Shown one piece after another: positions 24,533-33,399 of a stretch of 64,000 nucleotides of DNA. Both the position numbers and the translations under genes were made by a program. Numbering within the stretch: the stretch's first letter is position 1; every line of letters starts with the position of its first letter. This DNA comes from Tretioscincus oriximinensis (lineage: Eukaryota > Chordata > Lepidosauria > Squamata > Gymnophthalmidae): contig JAJVDF010000238.1 in NCBI GenBank assembly GCA_022410635.1, positions 490,479 to 554,478 of the forward strand, given 5' to 3'. The notes beneath the pieces are model-generated. The model did no database searches and was not told where the DNA came from. It worked only from the letters and a program-made list of their open reading frames with translations.

Positions 24533-24634
24533 ATGATGGACTACCGGGGCCTCCTCGACTGCGCGGCGGCGGCGGCGGCAGCACCCGTGGTGCTTGGGGG
24601 GGCTCACGAGAGGCGCGCGGCAGGGAAGGGGTGA
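24533..24634 (+). CDS. Possible 33-residue ORF with polyalanine run
   Basis: ATGATGG gives the second ATG a strong start context (A at -3, G at +4). The frame encodes MMDYRGLLDC, seven alanines (GCG/GCA), PVVLGGAHERR and so on to a TGA at 24632. It sits at the right distance from the TATA box at 24443. No GT in the frame gives a phase-1 exon end, so it cannot splice in frame to the NBEA exon at 27320. It may be a real microprotein, an upstream ORF or chance in GC-rich DNA. I do not recognise it. Confidence 0.2.
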   Translation: MMDYRGLLDCAAAAAAAPVVLGGAHERRAAGKG

Positions 24635-24826
24635 TGGGGAAGCGGGGTGAGGAGGGACAAGGGCTGCCTTCATGCCTGGGGCGGCGGAAGGGATCGGCGA
24701 GGGCCGAGAAGCCTCGGCAGAGGAGCTGCCGTCTAGAGAGCTCCCTTGGCCGCGAAACACAAAGGGGAGAGGCGCCTGGGGACTGGAAACCCAAATCCAC
24801 TTGTAATAGCACGAGAGAATCGCGCA

Positions 24827-24859
24827 TAATTACTTGAGCAACCTAGATTAAGATTGATG
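24827..24859. promoter_or_regulatory. Homeodomain/TALE-type motif group
   Basis: TAATTA at 24827-24832, GATTA at 24846-24850 and GATTGATG (PBX/HOX-like) at 24852-24859, within about 100 bp of unique-looking sequence inside the CpG-rich block. Confidence 0.3.
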
Positions 24860-25260
24860 AGCCTTTAAAGCGCCGTTTCGGATCGATCCCCTGCCCTTCG
24901 CAAGCAGCAGCAGCAGCCGCGCGCCCAAATGCGCCTCCCTGCCTGCCTAGCGCCGCGCCACGCTGCGGCCTCCGTCCTCCAGTCCAAGGGGGCGGGGGAG
25001 CGCTCGAGCCCCGCCGCACATGTGATCCGGATCAGCTGACTGGGGTCAAGAGGCCAGGCTGGCCTATTAGGCGACGGAAAAACAAGAAAATGAAAGAAAA
25101 TAGAGTTTGTATCAATATTATCCAGCCCCTGGTGGGCTTGCTTGAAAGCTGTCAGAATGCGGNAAAGCGAGAGTTGCTTGGAGCCTGCAAAGAGGCGAGG
25201 GGCGCCGAGTCTGTTGTTCCTCCTCCTGCTGCTGTTGGGAGGAAAGTTAACGCCGCAGTC

Positions 25261-25315
25261 ATGCCTGAACCTCAGCCGTCAGGCAGCAGACAAAGCGGTG
25301 GACACAGCGGGTTAA
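25261..25315 (+). CDS. NBEA: Candidate alternative first exon of a short NBEA isoform
   Basis: The ATG at 25261 (G at -3) opens MPEPQPSGSRQSGGHSGL and then one base A before GTAAGTGG at 25316, a donor with perfect +1 to +6. The exon therefore ends in phase 1, exactly what the NBEA exon at 27320 requires; the split codon becomes AGC (Ser), giving [12 protein letters not shown]. The frame stays open upstream to another ATG at 25090 (A at -3), so the true start could be there. The exon lies in CpG-rich DNA 2 kb before 27320. A protein made this way would contain little more than PH-BEACH-WD40. The -1 base is A, not G, and no transcript is available, so this is a hypothesis. Confidence 0.3.
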
Positions 25316-25469
25316 GTAAGTGGTGGGGAACGGAGCCGGCACCCGGCGGAGGAGGAAGGCCGGGAGAGCGGCGCATGGCAGCGCAAAGGCTGCCAGGGTA
25401 GGGGAAGGAGGCCGGCAGCTCCAACGGAAACGGCCGCCTGGGCGGTCACACTGGCGGCAGCAGAACGCA

Positions 25470-25600
25470 GCAGCCACATCACTTATTTATTGTGGACATT
25501 CCACAATTAAGCATGGATATTCTGCAATAAATCCGTCCACACAAGGCTGTATTGTGGAATAGCCAACGATAATGGAATAAATAAGTGTGGGGATGCAGCC
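25470..25600. mobile_element. Family-2 foldback element
   Basis: acttatttattgtggacatt with ccacaattaagcatggatat on the left; ttgtggaatagccaacgata with ggaataaataagtg on the right; ends in gtggggatgcagcc. Confidence 0.75.
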
Positions 25601-25787
25601 TGGGTTGCAACAACATATTGCAGAGCTCCGCCGTTTTGTTTTTTAACTCCAAGACTGGTCACAGGTTAACTTTTAAGTCTTCAGCCTTGAATAATGATAT
25701 TAATTCGTTCTGGGTTTTTTGTGGACTGGGAAGAGAAAAAAAAACGGGTTACGGTACTATTCAGGAATAAAAAAATGTTTACAAGCA

Positions 25788-25890
25788 AATATTTATTTAT
25801 TTACATTTCCCTACCCAAAGGTCTCAGAGCAGTTAACATTAAAAAGCCCAATCAACATATTGAAACATCCCTACCTGAAAAGTAGGGAAG
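25788..25890 (-). mobile_element. LINE/SINE tail fragment
   Basis: atttatttatttacatttcc, then ctacccaaaggtctcagagc and agttaacattaaaa: the reversed AAAT-tail terminus of the L2-type/SINE group. Confidence 0.5.
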
Positions 25891-26446
25891 GGAGATAGCA
25901 GTTTTGTGACCAGGGTATCTGTGCTTCGTGTTGGTGGCATGAGTCTCTCACGCAGGCCGGTTGGCTCAGATTTATTTCACCCAAATTTATTTCACTTAGA
26001 AACTGTCCATCACCCTTAAATAGATTAGAGCGACACATTCAAGGTAACCTGCTCATTTCTTAATTCATAGATCACGTGGTGACGTATTCCAGTAAATTGG
26101 GTTTACAGCGCAACGAAGTGATACAAAAATAATCACAAAATTGGGCATATGCAAACTTATGGAGCATAAGGTTTGCAGCCGCTTATCCGACGAGAGGAGC
26201 CATGTGGTCTTTAGTGTGTTGAGCCCAACTAAACGCAGAGAGAAACCAATCGCGTGGAGACGCAGAGAGATCCTGTTCACATCACGTTGTTTAGACGTTA
26301 TTTCAGGATTTTCCAGTTGACTTGGAAGCAGCGGGCACAGATTTTTGCNAGACATATCTCCACGTAGACATATTTTACACGGACTGCACTCCCATTTCTC
26401 ATAGTTAAATGAAATTAAAGGGCAGAATATGCGGAAAACAGGAGAT

Positions 26447-26579
26447 CCTTATTTATTCCACTATAACTGGATATTCCACAATAAAGCATGGATATTCTGG
26501 AATAAATCAGTCCCCATAGTACTTTATTGTGGAATATCCAACTGTAGTGGAATAAATAAGTGATGTGGGGACGCAGCCC
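26447..26579. mobile_element. Family-2 foldback element, best-preserved arms
   Basis: Left arm cttatttattccactataa then ctggatattccacaataaag; right arm ctttattgtggaatatccaa then ctgtagtggaataaataag. The two arms pair over about 40 bp with few mismatches. The right end is gtggggacgcagcc. Confidence 0.85.
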
Positions 26580-26749
26580 GAGTCTCTTCTTCCCTTTGGA
26601 AAGAGACAAATTGGTGTCTTTAAAGTCAGAATAGTTTGGATGTGGTAGTAAAATGGCCCTTGAAGAGGAAACGGAAAATATTTGAGATACTGTGAATAAA
26701 AAAGCGTAATTTGGCCATGGTATGCTGTGAAATTAAGCACAAATACTGT

Positions 26750-26967
26750 AGCCTTATTCTGGGTTATAGCTCGGTTCAGAGCTTGGCCAGTATAGGGCCT
26801 GCCATAGTCTACTCTTGCATGTAGATGGCAGGCTCCTATTCCGAGATATAGCCCGGAAGATATTCCACAATAAAGCACTGTCGGCACGGATTTACTCCAG
26901 AATATACATGCTTTGTTTGGGAATATCCAACAGTAGTGGAATGAGTGATGTGTGGATGTAGCCTAGG
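26750..26967. mobile_element. Chimeric element: family-1 left part joined to family-2 right part
   Basis: It begins as family 1 (gccttattctgggttatagc, the shared middle gggcctgccatagtctac, then ttccgagatatagcccgga). Without the family-1 right arm it passes into family 2 (gatattccacaataaagcac, then gggaatatccaacagtagtg), ending tgtggatgtagcc. Confidence 0.65.
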
Positions 26968-27319
26968 GCTGAATGGGGACAGGGCATTTGAGAGTCCGTC
27001 CAAATAAAATCCGCAATGGCTCTGGACGTCCTGGGAGCCTGACCTGTTCTCAAATAATGTTAAAGCGATGGAGGCTTTTTTTTAAACCCCCCCCTCGCAC
27101 ATGAACACTCAGACGGACATCTTTAGGGATCCCGGAGTTTGCTCTTGACGTTGGCTTCTCCTTCCTGGTTGGGGATTCGGGTAGCCTCGGCGTCCTTTGC
27201 CTGCCGAANGGAGCCGCCTTCGCGTGTAGCTGCAGCAGCGCGAACTTTGGGCCGCCGCCCTTTCTTCTAGGCAAGGCCGATGCGTTTTCCTGCTGACCCG
27301 GCCTCTCTCTTTCTTGCAG

Positions 27320-27456
27320 GCCCCGTCGTCCTCAGCACCGCGGCCCAGCTCATCGCCCCAGTGGTGGTGGCCAAGGGGACGCTTTCCATCACCACCACCG
27401 AGATCTACTTCGAGGTGGACGAGGAGGACCCGGCGTTCAAGAAGATAGACCCTAAA
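27320..27456 (+). CDS. NBEA: NBEA exon, start of the PH-like domain
   Basis: 137-bp exon with acceptor cttgcag (AG 27318-27319) and donor aaa|gtgagt (GT at 27457). It enters in phase 1 (GC completes Gly with the G from 4852) and ends on a codon boundary. The 45 codons read [34 protein letters not shown], then [11 protein letters not shown]. This is the first part of the PH-like domain that packs against the BEACH domain in neurobeachin-family proteins. The [12 protein letters not shown] wording is NBEA-like; LRBA has a different segment there. The [12 protein letters not shown] end shows slight mixing of the two paralogues as I remember them. The next exon, expected to begin with a Val codon, is not found up to 64000. 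Rich CpG content around the exon is unusual for an internal exon. Confidence 0.93.
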
Positions 27457-28414
27457 GTGAGTGCTGCGGAGAGGTTCCGAGGGAAGGAGGGAGGGGGCGG
27501 TGTGAGAAAAGGAGCCTTCCCTAAATGCATCGCGGAGCCCTCCGACAAGTCGCCTCTCCACTCTGACTCAGTTTCTGTTTTATTAAAAAGCCCAGCAACG
27601 TCTTCATGATGCAAAATCCGCTATTACGCCAGGGCTGCTTTGTAGCCGACCCACCCCCACTCCCGCCGTCCCCGAAGGCCTTTGTATGAAGGCGGGCAGC
27701 AGATTTAGCAGTTAAGCCAATTNCTCTGAAATCCCTGGAGGTAATGGCGGCCCACACTTCAGTCTTCTTGCAGGCGGGGGTGGGGAGGGGAACGTTCCTG
27801 GGGATCTCAGTTTCCTGCAGACCCTCGATTTCAAAAACTTCAGCCTCTGCTGAGGAGGAACAGGAATCTTATACTTTTTGGAGATGGTAGGAGNGTGGAT
27901 TCTTGGAGCTGGACCTCGGATTCAAGGCACAAGAGAGCATAACAAGGGGATTTATATTGGAAAGCTTCCCCATCTGTTGTTGCTATAGGATTATTAACTG
28001 ACCATGATTGAAAAATTGGTTTTATTACACAGATATAAAATTGTGTCTCCTTTTCTGGGGAAAACTTCTAGCTGCCTCTTTTTTACCTTTAATTGCAAGA
28101 CTGCAATTAAAATGATCATTCCAGTTATTTTCCAACAACACAAAACAAAGTCAATAACTGGGACTGGTACCTTAAGGAGTTTAAGGGCCTTAAATTGCCA
28201 TGAGAGCCTATCAAGGCAGAGGTTTAATGTTATCACCTGGGCAGGCTGAACAAGCTACAGTAGTTGTATGGATCGCTCTTCAGATCCCTACTGTTTCTCT
28301 TTCAGAAAGAACTGGCTGCTCTACTGAAAAGGAAAAACTGGTTTACTCCTATGCTGGGCCCACTGGGAGTCTGTGATGGCCAGTAGTGTTTTCTAGCTCT
28401 GGCAGCTGGTTAGA

Positions 28415-28466
28415 GTCGTCTTGGAAATCCAAGGAGTTTAGTCGTCTTGGAAATCCAAGGAGTTTT
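28415..28466. repeat. Short tandem duplication, about 26-27 bp unit
   Basis: agtcgtcttggaaatccaag plus gagttt occurs twice back to back. Otherwise 27600-28800 shows nothing I can name. Confidence 0.85.
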
Positions 28467-28812
28467 AGACCAAAGGCAACATTATTCCTCACCTTTAGAT
28501 TATTAGCTTGATCCCTACCACCTATAAATGTTGCTGCTTCCTCCTTATTCTGAAGTGTTAATTTTGTTACAAAGTCAGGATTATGAAGCCTGCAAAACCT
28601 AGTTGCTACCTTAACCCAGACCAGTAAATCTTAAGAGATTTATTTTCTGATGGTTGTAAAAAGGTTACTTGGTTAATTGCCACAGATCAAATTGTTGCAG
28701 ATGCTGAAGGCCTCCAGGCTTGGGATCTGTGACACAAATTACTCCCCCAAAACATGTTTTAGTAGGTTAGCTTTCTCACCAGTCCAAATCAGCACCAAAA
28801 TGTTTGATCGTA

Positions 28813-29665
28813 TTTATTTTCTTTTTATTTATTACCTTGTAATTAAATAAAAATCAGCAACAGAATTTAAATCACAAAAAGTAATTATCCAGTGTATTTC
28901 AAGTGCATTTTTCCCAATATATAATTCCAATATTCACAATTATATAAGCAAAATCCAAATTTCTTCAGAATATATTTAAATAACATTTCAAGTATATTTA
29001 TGGAATGTTAGAAATTGGACAGGCAATATATTTGAAACAAAAAATGTAAACTTTTAAGTTTAGACACTTCAAAAAACAGTTAACAAAAAGGGACCATGAT
29101 AAAATCTACCTTTTCTTTTTAAAACGGTATCTTCTTGAGCAGAAAATGTCCTGAAGTATCCCAAATGGTAATTTAATTTNTGTTCACCAAATCACAAGAC
29201 ACCAACATCCACAATTTCAAATGACCATGTGAGAGCACAAAATCCTTACAAATAAAAAAAATGTATATGAGGACAGAGATAACTGAGGTGAGGCTGGGGT
29301 GTAGGGCGTTTGCTTTATTGTATTGTCATTTTTACTTTTCTTCCTGTGGTTTGTTCCGATCCAACTTAAATCACACATAAAAAACCTGGCCTCGTCGTCC
29401 TCAGTTACATAATCCATTGGGCTTGGTTTTCNTAGGCAGCCGAGTGGTTCACAATCAGGCCGAAATAACAGCCGATATTGCATTTCCCGTGAACATAAGA
29501 ACATACCCATATTTCAGGCGGGATTTTGAAAACGGATCGTGACAAGGTTCGTGAAGATGCTTGCCGTCGGCTTTGCGCGCGCCCCGCTCCGCCTGGGCCG
29601 GCCCAGAAGGCAAGCCCCCTTTCCCCCCGCGGCCGGCCCGGTCCCTCCAGCCTGCAGGCCTCCCC
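28813..29665 (-). other. MAB21L1: MAB21L1 3' UTR region with polyadenylation signals
   Basis: Downstream of the MAB21L1 stop on the minus strand, AATAAA occurs at 29314-29319 (about 350 bases after the stop) and as an overlapping set at 28813-28818, 28824-28829 and 28828-28833 (about 840 bases after). The AT-rich section in between resembles a 3' UTR. Which signal is used cannot be seen. Confidence 0.5.
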
Positions 29666-30745
29666 CTAAAGCTTCTCCAGGCTCTTGGGGTTGGTGAGGA
29701 TCTCGCGGGCGAGGCGCCACGTCTGCTTGGCGGCGTTCTCCAGGGCGGAGTGGGGCTTGCCCTGGAAGAGGTCGAGGTTGGGCAGAAAGTAGTGCGGGCA
29801 GCGGCGGCACTGCAGGCAGGAGATGAGCTGCAGCAGGATGCCGTTGAGGCGGTCGCCCAGGCAGGCCTCGTCCCAGTCGGACTCGCGCGGGTGCTTCTCG
29901 CACTCGTACGAGACCAGCGTCTTCATGTGGTAGTTGTTGAGCGGCTGCCCGGGCAGCTCGAGGTGGCGGTCGCGGAGAGTCTTGAGCACCGAGAGGCACT
30001 TCTTGCGGCAGCCGCCCATCTGCAGCCGGTTCTCGGCCTCGGCGAACTGCAGCACCCAGGCGTCGCTCTCGGCCGAGCTCTGCTTGCCGGCCAGCGAGTG
30101 GCACTCCTTGGAGAGCAGGTTGAAGCCCTCGGCCTTCACCTCGGCCACGCGGTTGGGCCCCGGCCAGGGGATGTGGGGCAGGGGCCAGTGGGCCGCGCTG
30201 CGGGGCCAGATGCCCGTGCACTTGAAGGCGGGCGTGATCTGCACCACGTAGCGCTCGCGGATGCGCAGCTTCACCTCGCTGGTGTCGGCCACCATCTTCA
30301 CCACGTCGCGGTAGCTGCACTTGTCCACCGCCTGCGCCACCAGCGTCTGGAAGCGCGAGCGGATCTTGCGCGCCGACAGGTAGCCCGAGGCGGTGATGAA
30401 CTCCACCCAGAGGGACATGCTGCGCTTGCGGCCGTCGCTCAGCTTCAGCACCGCGCAGCCCGGCAGCGAGCCGTCGTCCACGAAGTTGAAGACGCCCATC
30501 TGGTTGAGGTAGAGCACCACCTCGAACTCGGTGGGCGAGACCACCTCCAGGCCCTCGTAGCGGTTGTCCATCTCGTTGAGGGAGCTGATGAAGCGCGGCT
30601 CCTGCACCTCCACCTCCTTCAGCACGTCCGACACCACCTTGCACACCTCCCGGATGGTCTTGGCGATGGCCGCCTTGCGCGCCTGGCACTTCTCGTTGTA
30701 GTACTTGTTGAGGTGGTAGACCAGCTTGGCCTGCGCCGCGATCAT
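29666..30745 (-). CDS. MAB21L1: MAB21L1, male-abnormal-21-like 1, complete single-exon gene
   Basis: Uninterrupted frame of 359 codons plus TAG, the usual length of the family. The start is the conserved MIAAQAKLVYHLNKYYNEKC, with AAC before the ATG (A at -3); an in-frame ATG at 31036 is upstream but not part of the conserved protein. The fold is a Mab-21 nucleotidyltransferase-like domain related to cGAS. The acidic pair E73/E75 in SPTEFEVVLYL is kept, the GS motif is degenerate (ISSL, near 53-56), and R51, altered in human eye-malformation alleles of the family, is present. NEMDNRYEG, AAHWPLPH and CHSLAGK separate it from MAB21L2. The protein is a nuclear/cytoplasmic factor of eye and neural development without a firmly established enzymatic activity. 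Very high GC at third positions leaves long open frames on both strands here. It lies antisense inside an NBEA intron. Confidence 0.97.
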   Translation of the reverse strand: MIAAQAKLVYHLNKYYNEKCQARKAAIAKTIREVCKVVSDVLKEVEVQEPRFISSLNEMDNRYEGLEVVSPTEFEVVLYLNQMGVFNFVDDGSLPGCAVLKLSDGRKRSMSLWVEFITASGYLSARKIRSRFQTLVAQAVDKCSYRDVVKMVADTSEVKLRIRERYVVQITPAFKCTGIWPRSAAHWPLPHIPWPGPNRVAEVKAEGFNLLSKECHSLAGKQSSAESDAWVLQFAEAENRLQMGGCRKKCLSVLKTLRDRHLELPGQPLNNYHMKTLVSYECEKHPRESDWDEACLGDRLNGILLQLISCLQCRRCPHYFLPNLDLFQGKPHSALENAAKQTWRLAREILTNPKSLEKL

Positions 30746-31410
30746 GTTGGGGCAGAGATCCGGGTTGTAGACCGGAGTCTCGCAGTACGCCGTGGGATCC
30801 AATGCGGCTGCTAAGGCGGGAGCCAACTTCAGCACAGAATCGGCCCGCCCGGCGGCCTGGCGCGCGCAAAGCCCCTCACAGGCCGCCGCCGCTTCCCTTG
30901 CTCGCCGAGGGCGCCGCTGCCGGGCGCCAGGCGCTGCTTCTCCCGCCGCTCCCTTCCCTGATCGCCGGCCGGCCTTCAGCTGGCCCCTTCCGCTGCTGGG
31001 GCTGCTGCCTAGGACCTTTCCCTGCTTTTTCCACACGGAAAAAAAGCGGGAAATGCCCCCAGCCGCTCAACGGAGCCTTGAGGGCGCAGAGCAGAGCCTA
31101 GTGGAGCCCCTCCTGGAGGAGATGCAGAAATCCCCCACGCTGAGGAGGGAGTCAGGCGCAGGGACGGCCCGGCTCACAGCAACCGTCCCGGTCCCCTCCT
31201 CCTGCTGCCTGGGCANCGATGTCTCCTGGTGCCGCCGGCCGGAGTCCGCGCGTGGCCCCTGTGCGCGCTGCAGGGCTGTTAGTCAGAAAGTGGGGAAAGC
31301 AGGGCTGGGTGGCTGCTTCCCTCTCTGTGCGCCCGCATGGCTGCCTGTCTGTCTGTGCCTCCGTGTGCGTGGCGTGTGTGTCTTGGAGGGGTTGGCTGTG
31401 GGTTTGTATA
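30746..31410 (-). other. MAB21L1: MAB21L1 5' UTR (inferred)
   Basis: Between the MAB21L1 ATG and the predicted start site below the TATA element. GC-rich, with an open frame in phase with the gene up to 31036. On the minus strand it holds short CAG-rich pieces (30992-31008 reads GCAGCAGCCCCAGCAG), a possible counterpart of the polymorphic CAG repeat known in the human MAB21L1 5' UTR; here it is very short and interrupted. Confidence 0.45.
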
Positions 31411-31436
31411 AGAGCCCCGGTGCACTCGTGTGGAAA

Positions 31437-31470
31437 TTATAAAGGCAGGGCCAGGCAGGCGGCGGCCAAT
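31437..31470 (-). promoter_or_regulatory. MAB21L1: MAB21L1 core promoter candidate: TATA plus inverted CCAAT
   Basis: On the minus strand TTTATAAT lies at 31443-31436 and ATTGG (CCAAT on +) at 31470-31466, about 25 bases upstream, inside CpG-rich DNA. A start site near 31405-31412 would give a 5' UTR of about 660 bases. Motif-based only. Confidence 0.5.
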
Positions 31471-31516
31471 CGCCACTGGGCTCGTCACGGCAGCCTCTTT
31501 TCAGCTCCAGCCTGGC

Positions 31517-31526
31517 TAATTAATCC
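31517..31526. promoter_or_regulatory. MAB21L1: Composite homeodomain site TAATTAATCC upstream of MAB21L1
   Basis: TAATTA (31517-31522) overlaps TAATCC (31521-31526), about 75 bp upstream of the TATA candidate. It would suit both Q50- and K50-type homeodomains, for example paired-class factors of the eye field. Confidence 0.4.
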
Positions 31527-32078
31527 CTCTCTGTCGCTCCAGAAGAAATACACAAACTCAGGGGGGCTGCTGGTGGTGGTGGTGGCAGGAAAGCACTAAG
31601 CAGGCCGCCGCCTCCTCCATGTGGGGAAGCAGCGAGATGGAGCGCACGGCTGAGGGGCTTGGGAAGAGCCATGGCCTAGGACCTGGGGGGCTCCTCCTGC
31701 CCACACTAAGGAGCCCGCAGGACACTTGGCCTCCTTTCACCTGGGGTCCTTCTACTAGGAGCGGAGGAGCGGTGGAAACTTTCAAAGTGTGGTGCTGCTG
31801 CTGCTACTTCTACTGTTTCCTGCCAGACGCTGCAGAGACTCTGGAAGTTTTCCTCTGCTCAGCCGACCAGACGCTTGAGCGTTCAAACAAAGCGCCCTCC
31901 GGGTGGCACATAGGCAAGATCAGCGGAAGCCTCCCGCCCGCTTCCTCCTTTTTCTGCACCACGAAGGGCGACCTGGACGGTTTTCCTCGGCTGCCTGGCT
32001 TCATGACTGGGAGCAGACTGGGTGGGTGATGGGTATCAAGTTCGTGCCCAGCTTTTGACAGGCGGGCTTGGGTTCTGA

Positions 32079-32236
32079 GGCTGCATCCACACGGAGCCTT
32101 ATTCTGGGCTGTCCCTCGGAATAGGAGCCTGCCAACCGCATGCTGGTGCATCCTGCCATAGTCTACACTGCCATGTGGATGGCCAAGCGCTGTCCCAAGA
32201 TGTGACCCAGAATAAGACTCCGTATGGATGGAGACT
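32079..32236. mobile_element. Family-1 foldback element, well preserved
   Basis: ggctgcatccacacggagcc then ttattctgggctgtccctcg at left; gacccagaataagactccgt then atggatgga at right; the middle has catcctgccatagtctacac. Confidence 0.8.
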
Positions 32237-32725
32237 GAGATTCCACAGCCCAGTGTCAATAGTGGTTGCCAGTTATATTATTGCTTGGCATTGTTTTTGT
32301 AATTTCTCTCTTTTGAAGTTTCTTTTTTTTAAACTTCCTCTTCAGACGATGTTGTGTGGTGCATCCTTCAAAAAATAAACCTGCCTTTCACGATCCTAGC
32401 GGGCAGCGTATTCTTCTTGCGAGACCTGCATTTGTAACCGGGAGGCCTTTTGAGAGGAAGGTGTGAGGAGGAGAAGGAGGGTCAGCGGCCCAAATCGCCG
32501 TCCTGCTAGCAAGACATCTTGCCTGGCAGCTCCTGGGGCCGCCCAGGTTAAGGGCTGCACAGTGAAGCGGCCTCTCCCAGCGGCTTTGCTTGTTGCACAG
32601 CCTGGCAACAGGAAAGGCCACAGGTTGTGCTGCAGGGACAAAACCACCTCGGGAAGGGGAGGGTTTTCCTTTGTCCTCCCCCACTTAAGTGGCTTCAGAA
32701 AGAATTTACGCTCGTTTTAATCAAA

Positions 32726-32847
32726 CTGCATCTACAGATCACTTATTTATTCCACTATAATTGGATATTCCACAATAAAGCATAAATCAAGCTTTATTGT
32801 GGAATGACCATCTACAGTGGAATAAATGTGTGTGGAGGGTGCAGCCT
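32726..32847. mobile_element. Family-2 foldback element
   Basis: acttatttattccactataa then ttggatattccacaataaag at left, tttattgtggaatgaccatc then tacagtggaataaat at right, and the gtggagggtgcagcc end. Confidence 0.8.
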
Positions 32848-32950
32848 TAAGTATCCATTGGGGGCTTCATGCGGGGTTTTAGTCCCTCACAGGTTTCTTC
32901 AGGAACAGCCCTTGCTTTTGAAGGAGTTTTTCCAAGTGGATTAATAAGCT

Positions 32951-33100
32951 CTTGTCCCCACTGAGCCTTATTCTGGTCTACATCTCGGAATAGAGGCTTC
33001 CCATCTGCATGCTAGTGTAAACTACGGCAGCTCCCCAGTCGGCCAAGTTCTGTCCCGAGATACAACTCAGAATAAGGCTCAGTAGGGACAGACAGGGCCT
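32951..33100. mobile_element. Family-1 foldback element
   Basis: cttgtccccactgagcctta at left and actcagaataaggctcagta then gggacagacagggcct at right. The mirrored tgagcctta/taaggctca arms are complete. Confidence 0.75.
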
Positions 33101-33399
33101 AACTGGTGTTATCTCCTAGCACACGGTTCCCCCTATAGATTCTACTGGGAAGGAAGTCCAACTAAGCGGCAAGGCTGGGGTAGATTTCAAATAAATGTGG
33201 GGTACTCTGGANGACTTAAATTCCAGGTCTGGGGAAGACTTAAGAGTAAATATGTGACTGCCAGGGTCTCTCTCCGGATTCCCCCGTTTACAGCCTCGTT
33301 CCTCCAGGCGCTGCGTATCTGTCGGAAGTGAGCACACACAGACATCGAATTCGTTCCGGAGTAAACGGCACATAGAAGCAGCGTAGTACTCCCAGCCTC

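Larger units (their letters stand above)
20930..25460. promoter_or_regulatory. Intronic GC/CpG-rich block (CpG-island-like)
   Basis: Composition changes abruptly from AT-rich intron to GC-rich DNA with many CpGs, particularly 21200-21800, 22050-22380, 22650-22830, 24100-24750, 24880-25030 and 25190-25460. The block lies just upstream of the NBEA exon at 27320 and about 4 kb beyond the 3' end of MAB21L1. It could be an alternative NBEA promoter or part of the regulatory domain of MAB21L1; sequence alone does not decide. Confidence 0.65.

Noticed and set aside
27280..27609. Extending the NBEA exon at 27320 upstream and beyond 27456
   Set aside because: The acceptor at 27319 and the gtgagt donor at 27457 delimit the part matching neurobeachin; the remainder is unrelated.
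29561..30814. 417-codon open frame on the + strand antisense to MAB21L1
   Set aside because: Leu/Ala/Val/His-rich mirror of MAB21L1 codon usage; no start context, splice sites or homology that would support a gene.
29514..30869. 451-codon open frame on the minus strand overlapping MAB21L1 in another frame
   Set aside because: It is rich in Gly/Ala/Arg/Pro with no family similarity and follows from the extreme GC content at third positions of MAB21L1; the conserved protein is in the other frame.
30792..31442. 216-codon + strand frame over the MAB21L1 5' region
   Set aside because: Contains an N, has Pro/Ser/Arg-rich composition and lies over a GC-rich promoter and UTR; no recognisable domain.
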